A stretch of DNA of 21,032 bases, from the IMG/VR virus record IMGVR_UViG_3300042351_000193, positions 1-21,032 of that record; one strand, 5' to 3'. This stretch comes from a virus. Of the stretch, positions 7,326 through 13,256 are shown in pieces. Numbering within the stretch: the stretch's first letter is position 1; each line of letters starts with the position of its first letter. The position numbers and the translations under genes are program-made. The notes below the pieces were generated by a model. It saw only the letters and a list, made by a program, of their open reading frames with translations. It was not told where the DNA came from and made no database searches.

Positions 7326-7538
7326 TTATAATCCGTGCTTTTCCAAATAATCCTTGATTTTTTTTGTCTGATGGTATGCTGGTCTTGAACTACCATTATT
7401 ATTTTTGATTCTATTTAGGTTTATTTCAAGGCTAAAATTTAAATCTAAATACGTTGCGCCTTCAATAACTACTTGGATTGTAGGTCGTTGTATTCTCATT
7501 GTAATCCAATCAATAGCCTTTTTATAATTCTCGTTCAT
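7326..7538 (-). CDS. Small hypothetical protein
   Basis: A 70-residue protein whose ATG at 7538 follows the stop of the PAPS reductase-like gene directly (TAA ATG). It has an N-terminal helix (NENYKKAIDWITMRIQ), a hydrophobic strand-like part (TIQVVIEGATYLDLNFSLEI) and a polar Asn/Lys-rich C-terminus with a helix DYLEKHGL. No family is recognised. The zero-length junction upstream and 14 nt to the next start support an operon gene. Confidence 0.65.
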   Translation of the reverse strand: MNENYKKAIDWITMRIQRPTIQVVIEGATYLDLNFSLEINLNRIKNNNGSSRPAYHQTKKIKDYLEKHGL

Positions 7539-8360
7539 TTAATCAGTACAATATCCAGCTTGACATCCGCTTCCAGTTCCAAAGAAAAAGTCTTGTTGCA
7601 ATCCTATTTTTTTAAATTGTTCGTAAGTACCTTCCTTTTTAAATCGTTTAGATTTTGTTTCTTGGTCTGCAAACCATTGCATCTTTTTAGTTTCTAAATC
7701 CCAATTCTTTCTTAATTGTTGTAATGGCTTATGGAAGCATCCCACACAATTTGAGTCATCAGGGAATATCAATTGAGTTGTATCGACCCATTTCTTAACA
7801 TCGTAATGAGTAACTCTATTTTCTATCAATGGAAAATAACCTTCTCGCCATTCTATTTCTTCCCACTTGTTTCGTACCCCCCCCCCTTGCTTACCTATTA
7901 TTCCCTTGAATGAAGTACTAAACCTTTCTGCTCTTTCCATTTCATCGTATCTAAATCCAATGCCCATCTTTACTTTTTCTCCAATGTGTTTAAACCACCA
8001 ATCCCAAATAGGTCGCATCTTCATTTCGGTTGTGCAAAATCTCCATTGTTGATTTGGTAATCCTTTTCCTCCAGTTGCTTTTCGATTAACTTCTTCAAAA
8101 GTATTTCCCGTTACCCATATAATTTCTTTTCCTATTAATTGCTCTAAATCTATAACTGCCTTTAAAGTTATATCCGATTCCGCAGTTGCTATAAACTCTT
8201 GACCTATCTTATCTGAAATAAATTGAACTAGTTTTAAATCTTTTGGAGTGCATCTTTTATCCTCAATTCTAATTAAAGAAAATAGATTATAATCAGCTGG
8301 GTAATGATAAGCAAGGTAACTCGATGTCTTGCCTCCGCTTAATGAATTAATTGATTTCAT
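7539..8360 (-). CDS. PAPS reductase-like ATP pyrophosphatase (PP-loop, Cys-rich)
   Basis: A 273-residue member of the adenine nucleotide alpha-hydrolase superfamily. The PP-loop is SLSGGKTSS at residues 6-14. RFCTTEMKM (about 107-115) matches the RxCTxxxK motif of this family. Two Cys pairs follow: CVGC at 205-208 and CQAGYC at 266-271, which with C109 could hold an Fe-S cluster or zinc. Phage members of this family are commonly annotated as PAPS reductases, but sulfate reduction by a phage is unlikely; sulfur or nucleotide modification of DNA or tRNA (DndC- or ThiI-like chemistry) fits better. A run of ten G encodes part of KQGGGV (about 158-162). It overlaps the nuclease gene by 4 nt. Confidence 0.88.
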   Translation of the reverse strand: MKSINSLSGGKTSSYLAYHYPADYNLFSLIRIEDKRCTPKDLKLVQFISDKIGQEFIATAESDITLKAVIDLEQLIGKEIIWVTGNTFEEVNRKATGGKGLPNQQWRFCTTEMKMRPIWDWWFKHIGEKVKMGIGFRYDEMERAERFSTSFKGIIGKQGGGVRNKWEEIEWREGYFPLIENRVTHYDVKKWVDTTQLIFPDDSNCVGCFHKPLQQLRKNWDLETKKMQWFADQETKSKRFKKEGTYEQFKKIGLQQDFFFGTGSGCQAGYCTD

Positions 8361-8707
8361 ATCTCATCCAATCTAAATCTACGAATTAAACTTTCACAAT
8401 CCTCAATGCTTCGTACAATCGCATAATAATAACCGTGATTAATTGCTATCTGCTCAAATGCTTTTTGGTTTGGTTGCTGAGTTCCTTTCTCAATTTTAAC
8501 CTCAACAAATAAACCTTTCCATCGTTTATTAGAAACCATCCAAAACATATCAGCCACTCCAGCCTTTGCTCCTTCCATTTTTAATTTGATTGCAACAAGC
8601 CTATGCCTTGCGCCTCCGTTTGGAATAGCATAATAGTAAAAGTCTTGAGTCCATTCTAACCATTTGCAAATTGCCACCTGGAGTTTATGTTCGTGTTCGT
8701 TTCTCAT
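8357..8707 (-). CDS. VRR-NUC domain nuclease
   Basis: A 116-residue stand-alone VRR-NUC (PD-(D/E)xK superfamily) enzyme. Visible motifs: AIPNGGARHR (27-36), KLKMEGAKAGVADMF (41-55) with the catalytic Asp at about 53, GLFVEVKIEKG (65-75) with the E-x-K pair at 69 and 71, and Q81 in QPNQKAF. The length is typical of free-standing phage and bacterial VRR-NUC proteins, which are proposed Holliday-junction or replication-fork nucleases. It starts at ATG 8707 directly behind a repeated 20-bp motif that may control it, and opens the gene block running down to the packaging genes. Confidence 0.92.
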   Translation of the reverse strand: MRNEHEHKLQVAICKWLEWTQDFYYYAIPNGGARHRLVAIKLKMEGAKAGVADMFWMVSNKRWKGLFVEVKIEKGTQQPNQKAFEQIAINHGYYYAIVRSIEDCESLIRRFRLDEI

Positions 8708-8767
8708 TATACCTTATCTCATATAAAAATTAAATATGTTAATCTTTTATACCCTATTGCATATAAA
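8708..8767 (-). repeat. Two direct 20-bp repeats before the nuclease gene
   Basis: On the plus strand, copies begin at 8708 (tataccttatctcatataaa) and 8748 (tataccctattgcatataaa), identical at 17 of 20 positions with a 40-bp period, about four helical turns. One copy ends at the VRR-NUC start codon. The surrounding 96-nt gap (8708-8803) holds no gene and is very AT-rich. The spacing suggests paired operator sites for a phage regulator or a duplicated promoter; I see no full TAnnTTTG box here. Confidence 0.55.
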
Positions 8768-8803
8768 TAACATTAAACATATTTTACATTTTACTGCTAA
8801 TTG

Positions 8804-9100
8804 TCAAATATCTTTAACATTATAAGTTTTGTTGTAATATTTTTCTGATGTATAATAAGCATTTAGCTCATACAATTCTCCAATACACCCATCAGTAAAG
8901 GCATCCTTTATCTGCTCTTTCTCCATTTGTTTGGCTTTATTGACATATACAGATAAATCTGTTGAATCAATGAAAGCATTGTAAAAACTAATTTTAGGTG
9001 GTTTGCTAAAATCAAATTCATAGTCATCATTCATATAGTCCTCATATTTTACCAAAATTTGTTCTACCAACCATTCTACTGCCGTTTGTTTAGTTGTCAT
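8804..9100 (-). CDS. Conserved small phage protein (TAVEWLVEQ type)
   Basis: A 98-residue acidic protein starting MTTKQTAVEWLVEQI at ATG 9100. The opening 'KQTAVEWLVEQ', a central KAKQMEKEQIKDAF with an Asp/Cys-containing turn, and the ending YYTSEKYYNKTYNV recur in short proteins of Bacteroidetes phages and genomes, where they have no known function; this is from memory. It overlaps the Cys-rich upstream gene by 11 nt. Length is normal for that group. Confidence 0.75.
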   Translation of the reverse strand: MTTKQTAVEWLVEQILVKYEDYMNDDYEFDFSKPPKISFYNAFIDSTDLSVYVNKAKQMEKEQIKDAFTDGCIGELYELNAYYTSEKYYNKTYNVKDI

Positions 9101-9323
9101 TTTCTAGTTGTTTAGAATAATACAATTCACAGAATCCATGTGGTATCTCAAAAAATACAGATAAATTCTCACCTTCTGATTTTAAACCATTGCAAATAAA
9201 TCCAAATGGTTCAATAATACTTCCACGACCTATGAATCTATTTGCAGGATGACCTACAACAGGAGTTTGATAAATACAATTACAGCAACATCCAAATTCT
9301 GTACCTTTTTTACAATTTGCCAT
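9090..9323 (-). CDS. Cys-rich small protein, probable metal binder
   Basis: A 77-residue protein with seven Cys at positions 4, 12, 13, 14, 16, 44 and 65 and His at 25 and 62. The N-terminal CCCNCIYQTPVVGHP and the later GFICNG and GFCELY suggest zinc or disulfide stabilisation of a small fold. No family name is known to me. ATG 9323 is preceded by 4 nt after the previous stop. Its presence within the early block hints at a host-takeover protein, but nothing in the sequence proves it. Confidence 0.7.
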   Translation of the reverse strand: MANCKKGTEFGCCCNCIYQTPVVGHPANRFIGRGSIIEPFGFICNGLKSEGENLSVFFEIPHGFCELYYSKQLENDN

Positions 9324-9327
9324 TGTC

Positions 9328-9525
9328 TTATTGATTTAGTAAATCTTTTAAAAAATTAGAAATATTTAGCATTCCTTCTTTTTCCCTTTTAAACTGCATT
9401 TCTTTATATTCTTGACTTTGCATATAATCGGGCAATAAACAATTTTCCAGAAATAATTTATCCTCGTATGCTTTCCTTTCTTTTTGCTTTTTGTCTTGAA
9501 CAATTTTACTTAGAATATTTCCCAT
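9328..9525 (-). CDS. Small charged helical protein
   Basis: A 65-residue protein from ATG 9525, rich in Lys, Glu and Gln (IVQDKKQKERKAYEDKLF, then YKEMQFKREKEGML). It is predicted to be helical, with no membrane segment and no recognised domain. It is placed between two small genes with 2-4 nt gaps, as expected of a translated operon member. Confidence 0.6.
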   Translation of the reverse strand: MGNILSKIVQDKKQKERKAYEDKLFLENCLLPDYMQSQEYKEMQFKREKEGMLNISNFLKDLLNQ

Positions 9526-9529
9526 AGCT

Positions 9530-9730
9530 TTAATTATTATTTTTTAATCTTCCGTGACTTGTGTATAACCGTAAATCTATCGTATCCGTATAAATATCCT
9601 CAAATTCGGAAATTCCGAATATTACTTTTGCCTCTGATTTTTTTTGTATTGTCTGTTTATTTTTCAAAGCATAATAGTAAGCATAGCTAATTAATGCTAT
9701 TGCAGTAATGTAAATTATTTTTCTTTTCAT
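9530..9730 (-). CDS. Small membrane-anchored protein
   Basis: A 66-residue protein beginning MKRKIIYITAIALISYAYYYALKN: a short basic N-terminus and one hydrophobic helix (about residues 5-22), followed by a polar domain of about 40 residues. This is either an uncleaved anchor or a signal peptide without a clear cleavage site; there is no lipobox Cys. The ATG at 9730 overlaps the upstream stop (ATGA) and is preceded by the recurrent TTAAACCAA motif 7 nt upstream. Function unknown. Confidence 0.7.
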   Translation of the reverse strand: MKRKIIYITAIALISYAYYYALKNKQTIQKKSEAKVIFGISEFEDIYTDTIDLRLYTSHGRLKNNN

Positions 9731-10476
9731 TTTTCGTTTGGTTTAATAGTTCCATCATTATCAATAAAGCAATCAAATGTAACTAAACTATTGACAAATT
9801 TAATATAACCTTGAGTTTTGCAGTGCATCTTCCTTTCTTCAATATCCTGAATGATAGAATATTTATTCCAAAGTTCAATTCGTTCTTCTTTTGATATCGT
9901 TGGAATCTTAAATTGCTCCAGGTAATCAAAGAGAATTGACAAACCTCCAGCGATAAACGTAAACTTTTTATCGTTCTTCTCGCAAAACCTTATTTGATTT
10001 GCATATTCATTAGCAGTATCAATCGCTTGCTTCTTTAATTCTTGGTCACTTGGCTTTTCTCTCACTGGCTCTATTGGTTTAGGTAAGTTTTTAATTTCTT
10101 CTTTTGAGTATTCAATATAGGCATTCATAATCCTACCAAAATATTCACAAGAAAAATTCTCATAGCATTTAGCATCGACATTTAACTTGCCAGCAACTGC
10201 CATTTCAAAAGCAATCTTTATTTCTTCGCAAGTATTATTTCCAAAATTAGACTTAACAAAATTAGTCAATACAACCTTTTCTTCTTCAGTTGGTAAATTG
10301 TTTCCTCTTAAGCCAACTAAAACCATTGTGTAACGTAATGCTTGCTTTATATCTTCTTCGTTCCTTACACGTAAAGCAATGGCGCTTTGTGCTTGTTGTA
10401 TTGCTATTGCATTACCACTTCCGTAAGGCTTCCATTCTTGCGGCACTTGTTCCGAGTTTCTCAGTTGTATTTCCAT
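9727..10476 (-). CDS. Conserved phage protein next to the replication gene, function unknown
   Basis: A 249-residue soluble protein from ATG 10476, overlapping the replication gene by 65 nt. Recognisable conserved phrases are KQALRYTMVLVGLRGNNLPTEEEKVVL (residues about 44-70) and FEMAVAGKLNVDAKCYENFSCEYFGRIMNAY (about 89-119), which I recall from many Bacteroidetes phages in the same position after the replication initiator. There is no Walker A motif, so it is not a DnaC-type ATPase loader. A Lys/Glu-rich linker (about 120-150) separates a helical C-terminal part. The position suggests a replication accessory (for example initiator partner or helicase recruiter), which is inference. Confidence 0.75.
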   Translation of the reverse strand: MEIQLRNSEQVPQEWKPYGSGNAIAIQQAQSAIALRVRNEEDIKQALRYTMVLVGLRGNNLPTEEEKVVLTNFVKSNFGNNTCEEIKIAFEMAVAGKLNVDAKCYENFSCEYFGRIMNAYIEYSKEEIKNLPKPIEPVREKPSDQELKKQAIDTANEYANQIRFCEKNDKKFTFIAGGLSILFDYLEQFKIPTISKEERIELWNKYSIIQDIEERKMHCKTQGYIKFVNSLVTFDCFIDNDGTIKPNEK

Positions 10477-11083
10477 TATTGTTAAATTTAGTTTTGTTTT
10501 GCATCCAAGTTTTTACTCTGCGACTAATATCAAAAAACTTTTCTGACTCCCATCTTGGTTTACCTTTTTTATCAGCTTCCATCCAATAAGAAACAAAATT
10601 TTCATATTCATCTCCTATTTCAGATTGAACCATAGTAACCATATCATAAAAAGAAATTTGTTTGTCTTTCACTACTCTTTCTTTATTATTAGTATAATTA
10701 TTATCTTCTTGTTTACTATAATCATTATTACTAATATTTGATTGTTTTCCTATATTAGGATTTTCCTCATTAGGTTTTCCTGTTATTAGGTTTTCCTCAA
10801 TAGGAATTTCGTATAGTAGGTAATCAACTACCCAAAAACCTTTATTATTTTGATATCTATTTCGTGCTAAATAACCAAAATTTTCCAATTCTTTTAAAGC
10901 AGATATTACACTTGGTAAGCCTTCCTTTACTTGCTTTGAAATACGTTCTGCAGAGAACTCCCAGTTGTCAGGCTTTGATTGAATGTAAGCATACATCCCT
11001 TTTGCCTTAAATGAAATATGAATGCTATTCAGCAAATCATTAGGTATTGTTCCGTACCTATTTTTAATAATTAATTTACCCAT
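10412..11083 (-). CDS. Winged-helix replication protein (lambda O-like layout)
   Basis: A 223-residue protein. Residues about 10-95 form a winged helix: IPNDLLNSIHISFKAKGMYAYI, SKPDNWEFSAERISKQ, and LKELENFGYLARNRYQ. A polar Asn/Glu-rich linker (about 95-140) follows, and the C-terminal part has FVSYWMEADKKGKPRWE and FDISRRVKTWMQN, as in the C-terminal helicase-contact domain of phage O/DnaD-like proteins. It would bind the origin and recruit host replicative helicase. The linker-coding DNA contains tandem repeats that may be its binding sites. A promoter and an attenuator-like leader lie upstream. It overlaps the next gene by 65 nt. Confidence 0.85.
   Translation of the reverse strand: MGKLIIKNRYGTIPNDLLNSIHISFKAKGMYAYIQSKPDNWEFSAERISKQVKEGLPSVISALKELENFGYLARNRYQNNKGFWVVDYLLYEIPIEENLITGKPNEENPNIGKQSNISNNDYSKQEDNNYTNNKERVVKDKQISFYDMVTMVQSEIGDEYENFVSYWMEADKKGKPRWESEKFFDISRRVKTWMQNKTKFNNNGNTTEKLGTSAARMEALRKW
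10681..10797 (-). other. Putative replication origin: iterons plus AT-rich segment inside the replication gene
   Basis: Within the linker-coding part of the replication gene the plus strand holds attaggattttcct at 10754-10767 and attaggttttcct at 10769-10781 and 10785-10797, preceded by a partial copy at 10744-10751: repeats of about 13 bp with 14-16 bp periodicity. Each contains the near-palindrome AGGTTTTCCT. The adjacent 10681-10740 is only about 15% G+C and could serve as the unwinding element. Lambda and relatives have four iterons and an AT-rich stretch in the middle of the O gene, so the arrangement matches an initiator-embedded origin. Confidence 0.6.
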
Positions 11084-11094
11084 TTTTTTTAATT

Positions 11095-11183
11095 AAAAAA
11101 GCCACCAAATAAATCAATCGGTTCTCACTTCGATTTCATTAAATGATGGCATTTTAAGACCTTTGATACTATGATGTGAGAAC
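11095..11183 (-). promoter_or_regulatory. Attenuator-like leader of the replication gene
   Basis: The leader RNA can form a hairpin whose outer stem is GCCATCA (11150-11144) with TGGTGGC (11107-11101, including one G-U pair), inner stem AATCG (11135-11131) with CGATT (11120-11116), followed by six U (11100-11095) just before the start codon: a terminator shape. The 10-nt apical loop contains GTGAGAAC (11128-11121), perfectly complementary to GTTCTCAC at the 5' end of the leader (11183-11176). The two pairings could compete or form a pseudoknot. A 12-codon ORF, MPSFNEIEVRTD (11152-11114), spans the hairpin. Confidence 0.55.
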
Positions 11184-11194
11184 GTATCCGCTTA

Positions 11195-11225
11195 CAAATA
11201 TAAAAAAACTAAACCGATTTACAAA
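11195..11225 (-). promoter_or_regulatory. Bacteroidetes-type promoter of the replication gene
   Basis: On the minus strand TTTG (11225-11222) is followed after 19 nt by TATATTTG (11202-11195), matching the Bacteroidetes primary-sigma consensus (-33 TTTG, -7 TAnnTTTG, spacing about 19). Transcription would start near 11188, giving an untranslated leader of about 105 nt before ATG 11083. The -33 box overlaps the end of the upstream gene. Confidence 0.75.
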
Positions 11226-11475
11226 GTCTTTTTGAAAAATATCCTGAATATATTGGATGCTCTGATTCAAATAACCTAGCATAGTCAGAAGTGAAATTGT
11301 TATTGACTTTGTACCTATCATTCCCTTCGACCATTGTATTCCATCGAATGACTTCGAATATTTGCTTTGCTCCAAGTCTAATGTATCCTCGATTGATTAG
11401 TTGATATGCTAAACGTTTAAACTCCTGGTATATTTGGGGATTGGATTCGTGGTATTTTTTGAAACTTGTTTTCAT
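11209..11475 (-). CDS. Conserved small phage protein
   Basis: An 88-residue protein from ATG 11475, directly preceded by TTAAACCAA. It reads SNPQIYQEFKRLAYQLINRGY, then GAKQIFEVIRWNTMVEG, YKVNNNFTSDYARLFESEHP and YFSKRL. The pattern 'NP-x-I-Y-x-x-F, R-G-x-x-x-x-G-A-K-x-I-x-E-x-I-R-W, K-x-N-N-x-x-T-x-x-Y-A-R-L-F-x-x-x-H-P' is one I recall from many phage and prophage proteins without known function. It is the last gene before the promoter of the replication gene and shares 59 nt with the preceding small gene. Confidence 0.8.
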   Translation of the reverse strand: MKTSFKKYHESNPQIYQEFKRLAYQLINRGYIRLGAKQIFEVIRWNTMVEGNDRYKVNNNFTSDYARLFESEHPIYSGYFSKRLCKSV

Positions 11476-11572
11476 TTGGTTTAAATTTAGATGTTTGATA
11501 TAATTTCTTATAATCTTTTTTTAACTCTTTTGTCAAATGGTCTTGCCATTGGTTAAACGTTAATTCTTTCAT
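11417..11572 (-). CDS. Small basic protein
   Basis: A 51-residue Lys-rich protein beginning MKELTFNQWQDHLTKELKK. I chose ATG 11572, because it shares an ATGA junction with the stop of the upstream mini membrane ORF; a longer version from TTG 11605 would run through that ORF. The N-terminal half is an amphipathic helix and the C-terminal half is basic and Pro-rich (KFQKIPRIQSPNIPGV). It overlaps the next gene by 59 nt, which is unusually long for this region and is the main doubt. Confidence 0.55.
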   Translation of the reverse strand: MKELTFNQWQDHLTKELKKDYKKLYQTSKFKPNENKFQKIPRIQSPNIPGV

Positions 11573-11688
11573 CTTATTAGGTCTACAATTAAATAAAATA
11601 TCCAAGTGGCAATGATTCCCACGATGCCTATCATCGTGAGAAATTCTGCCGTTTCAGTTGAGTTATTGGATTTGCCTTGATTTTTCAT
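11569..11688 (-). CDS. Mini single-span membrane protein (39 aa)
   Basis: A frame too short for usual ORF cut-offs runs from ATG 11688 to the TGA at 11571-11569. The product starts MKNQGKSNNSTETAEFLT and continues with a hydrophobic helix (MIGIVGIIATWIFYLIV) and the end DLIR, so the polar N-terminus likely faces outside or inside with one membrane span. It begins inside the last codons of the upstream gene (26 nt overlap) and ends in an ATGA junction with the next gene. This packing and the clean helix support a real gene; function unknown. Confidence 0.6.
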   Translation of the reverse strand: MKNQGKSNNSTETAEFLTMIGIVGIIATWIFYLIVDLIR

Positions 11689-11896
11689 CTTGCATTTGTT
11701 TAGCTATCATTTGAACTTCTCGCATTACTTCAGGGTACTTAATGTATCCGTTCTCTTTATTCCTAAGATTCCAGTAGACTACTTGCTGAACATTCTGAAC
11801 GTTCCATTCTCTTGCGCTAAAAGGTAAAATACCTTTCTTGTTTAAACTATCGGCAACCGCCTGATGTATAATATTTTTCTTTATTTTAATCATCAT
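11663..11896 (-). CDS. Small hypothetical protein (HTH-like?)
   Basis: A 77-residue basic protein starting at tandem ATGs (11896, 11893). It reads KNIIHQAVADSLNKKGILPFSAREWNVQNVQQVVYWNLRN and ends in MQDEKSRQIQ. Two short helices followed by a Trp/Val helix could form a small helix-turn-helix, but the pattern is weak. Its stop lies 26 nt into the mini membrane ORF. Its start overlaps the stop of the upstream gene. I do not recognise the family. Confidence 0.65.
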   Translation of the reverse strand: MMIKIKKNIIHQAVADSLNKKGILPFSAREWNVQNVQQVVYWNLRNKENGYIKYPEVMREVQMIAKQMQDEKSRQIQ

Positions 11897-12390
11897 AGTA
11901 TTGTTTTTTTAATTGATGTTGTACTTGATTTAGCTGGTGGATAGAACTCAAACGATTCGCCCGTTTCCTCATCTACCGTAATAGTCTTATTCTTGATTCC
12001 TTTACAAAACTTCTCGACTTCCTTTTGCTTTTCTTTTAACTCATCGATTTGGTCCTGAATATCAAACCATTGCTTGGTTGCACTAAAGTCGTATTTCGTT
12101 CCAACCTCAGCCACTTGCATCTCAACATTATGAACTTCAAATCGACCTTTGTCGTATTTAAGTAATTCATCGACTGCTTGCTCTTTTAAAGTCTTCTCAA
12201 GTTCAGCAAATAGCAACTGATACTTCGATGCGATGGCAAGCAAAGACTTAATGTCTCTGCCCCCTTCCTTGATGCCCTCGTTAATCAAATGAACCAAGTG
12301 ATTAATCTGAGCCTTGCTCATGTCTAAGATTGGATTATGACCGAATAAACCTATCTCGAATTGTTGTGGATTAAATTGTATTTCTTCCAT
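11893..12390 (-). CDS. Conserved recombination-module protein, coiled coil
   Basis: A 165-residue protein between an SSB-like gene and small genes. Residues about 40-75 (KEGGRDIKSLLAIASKYQLLFAELEKTLKEQAVDELLKY) and 105-130 (QWFDIQDQIDELKEKQKEVEKF) are helices likely to coil. Between them lies EVHNVEMQVAEVGTKYDFS, and near the end VDEETGESFEFYPPAKSSTTSIKKTIL. The phrases 'AEVGTKYDYS' and 'DEETGE-x-x-x-x-x-PP-x-K-x-ST' are, in my memory, common in Bacteroidetes phages next to ERF or SSB. The helical-rich layout recalls host-nuclease inhibitors such as Gam, without evidence of homology. Confidence 0.72.
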   Translation of the reverse strand: MEEIQFNPQQFEIGLFGHNPILDMSKAQINHLVHLINEGIKEGGRDIKSLLAIASKYQLLFAELEKTLKEQAVDELLKYDKGRFEVHNVEMQVAEVGTKYDFSATKQWFDIQDQIDELKEKQKEVEKFCKGIKNKTITVDEETGESFEFYPPAKSSTTSIKKTIL

Positions 12391-12392
12391 GA

Positions 12393-12698
12393 TTAAAAAG
12401 GTAAATCGTCATTAACTAACTCAGCACTTGGCTGACCTTGTATTGGTAATACTGGCGCTGGCTTTGAAACTGGAGTGTTTAATCCTTCCGTTCCTTTTAC
12501 CTTAAAGTTGCCCAAGATAGGAGCATTACTTTCGGGAGTTTTAACTCCGTCTTGCGTTACGAAACCGAAGTTTCCGTATTGGTCAGCATCCTCTTTTAAG
12601 AATCCGCTGATGTTTAGGTAAGTACCTTTCTTACCCTTGTACAATTTAGACTTGTCTAACAAATCTACGTTAATTGAAATGCTTACTAACTTGCTCAT
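12393..12698 (-). CDS. SSB-like single-strand DNA-binding protein
   Basis: A 101-residue protein with an N-terminal beta-rich half (SISINVDLLDKSKLYKGKKG, then YLNISGFLKED, FGFVTQDG) compatible with a small OB fold, a Pro-rich disordered part, and the C-terminus NDDLPF. The acidic tip ending in D-D-(I/L)-P-F is the hallmark of bacterial SSB, which uses it to dock replication and recombination partners. The N-terminal half is shorter than bacterial SSB and does not show its usual motifs, so it is a divergent phage type. It lies directly downstream of ERF (4-nt gap), its natural partner. Confidence 0.8.
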   Translation of the reverse strand: MSKLVSISINVDLLDKSKLYKGKKGTYLNISGFLKEDADQYGNFGFVTQDGVKTPESNAPILGNFKVKGTEGLNTPVSKPAPVLPIQGQPSAELVNDDLPF

Positions 12699-12702
12699 TT
12701 GA

Positions 12703-13254
12703 TTATTGATTAATTGTGAAACTTAATTTTTTAGTTGAAAATAAACTGATAATATCTTTATTGCCTTTAATATCTGATTGCCATTTAGACCAAAATTCAT
12801 TTAATTGTTCTATTGATTTACATTGGTCAACTTGTTCTTTCCAAAATTGTAATCCAACAGCCTCATCTTTTCCGTGAGTATTGGTTGCATCCGAATCTTT
12901 TGTATCATCCATAGCAAATAATCCACATAATGAATATTTTCGAGCATATGAGCTGCTCGCCCCAGTAACTTGACTGCCATCCATTCCTTTCTTGCTTTCT
13001 TCTTCTCTTGCATATCCATCCGTTGACCACGTTTCCTTGCCGTTTGAGAGAGTCGCAGTAGCTTTGATATAATATCTATCGCCCACGTTAATTATCGTGT
13101 CGGAAATCGTAATAGAATAACCCATCGGATTAACTACTTGCTTGACTGCTTCAAGGATATCTTCAGCACTTCGGTAGTTGTATTTACCGAATGAATTAAA
13201 TTGTCCTTTAGGTGCTTTAACCTTTGCTTGAATTTCTGCTAATTTGTTTTCCAT
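12703..13254 (-). CDS. erf: ERF family single-strand annealing protein
   Basis: A 183-residue recombinase of the ERF family. Diagnostic stretches are FGKYNYRSAEDILEAVK (residues about 22-38), and GSQVTGASSSYARKYSLCGLF (about 93-113) followed by AMDDTKDSDA. These proteins form rings on single-stranded DNA and anneal homologous strands during phage recombination and recombination-dependent replication. The C-terminal 55 residues are variable (QFWKEQVDQCKSIEQLNEFWSKW), as usual. ATG 13254 is preceded by TTAAACCAA with an 8-nt gap. It is followed by an SSB-like gene. Confidence 0.93.
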   Translation of the reverse strand: MENKLAEIQAKVKAPKGQFNSFGKYNYRSAEDILEAVKQVVNPMGYSITISDTIINVGDRYYIKATATLSNGKETWSTDGYAREEESKKGMDGSQVTGASSSYARKYSLCGLFAMDDTKDSDATNTHGKDEAVGLQFWKEQVDQCKSIEQLNEFWSKWQSDIKGNKDIISLFSTKKLSFTINQ

Positions 13255-13256
13255 TT

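Noticed and set aside
2678-10589. Plus-strand open frames (for example at 2678-3044, 5909-6103, 7473-8052, 10290-10589)
   Set aside because: Each lies antisense to a well-supported minus-strand gene, has low-complexity composition and no leader motif or family resemblance; they are shadows.
11084-11208. Considered as a small tRNA-like or riboswitch element
   Set aside because: No tRNA cloverleaf or known riboswitch core is recognisable; only the hairpin and loop complement described are supported.
12810-13019. Minus-strand frame inside the ERF gene
   Set aside because: It is fully contained in the ERF gene in another frame and lacks any recognisable domain.
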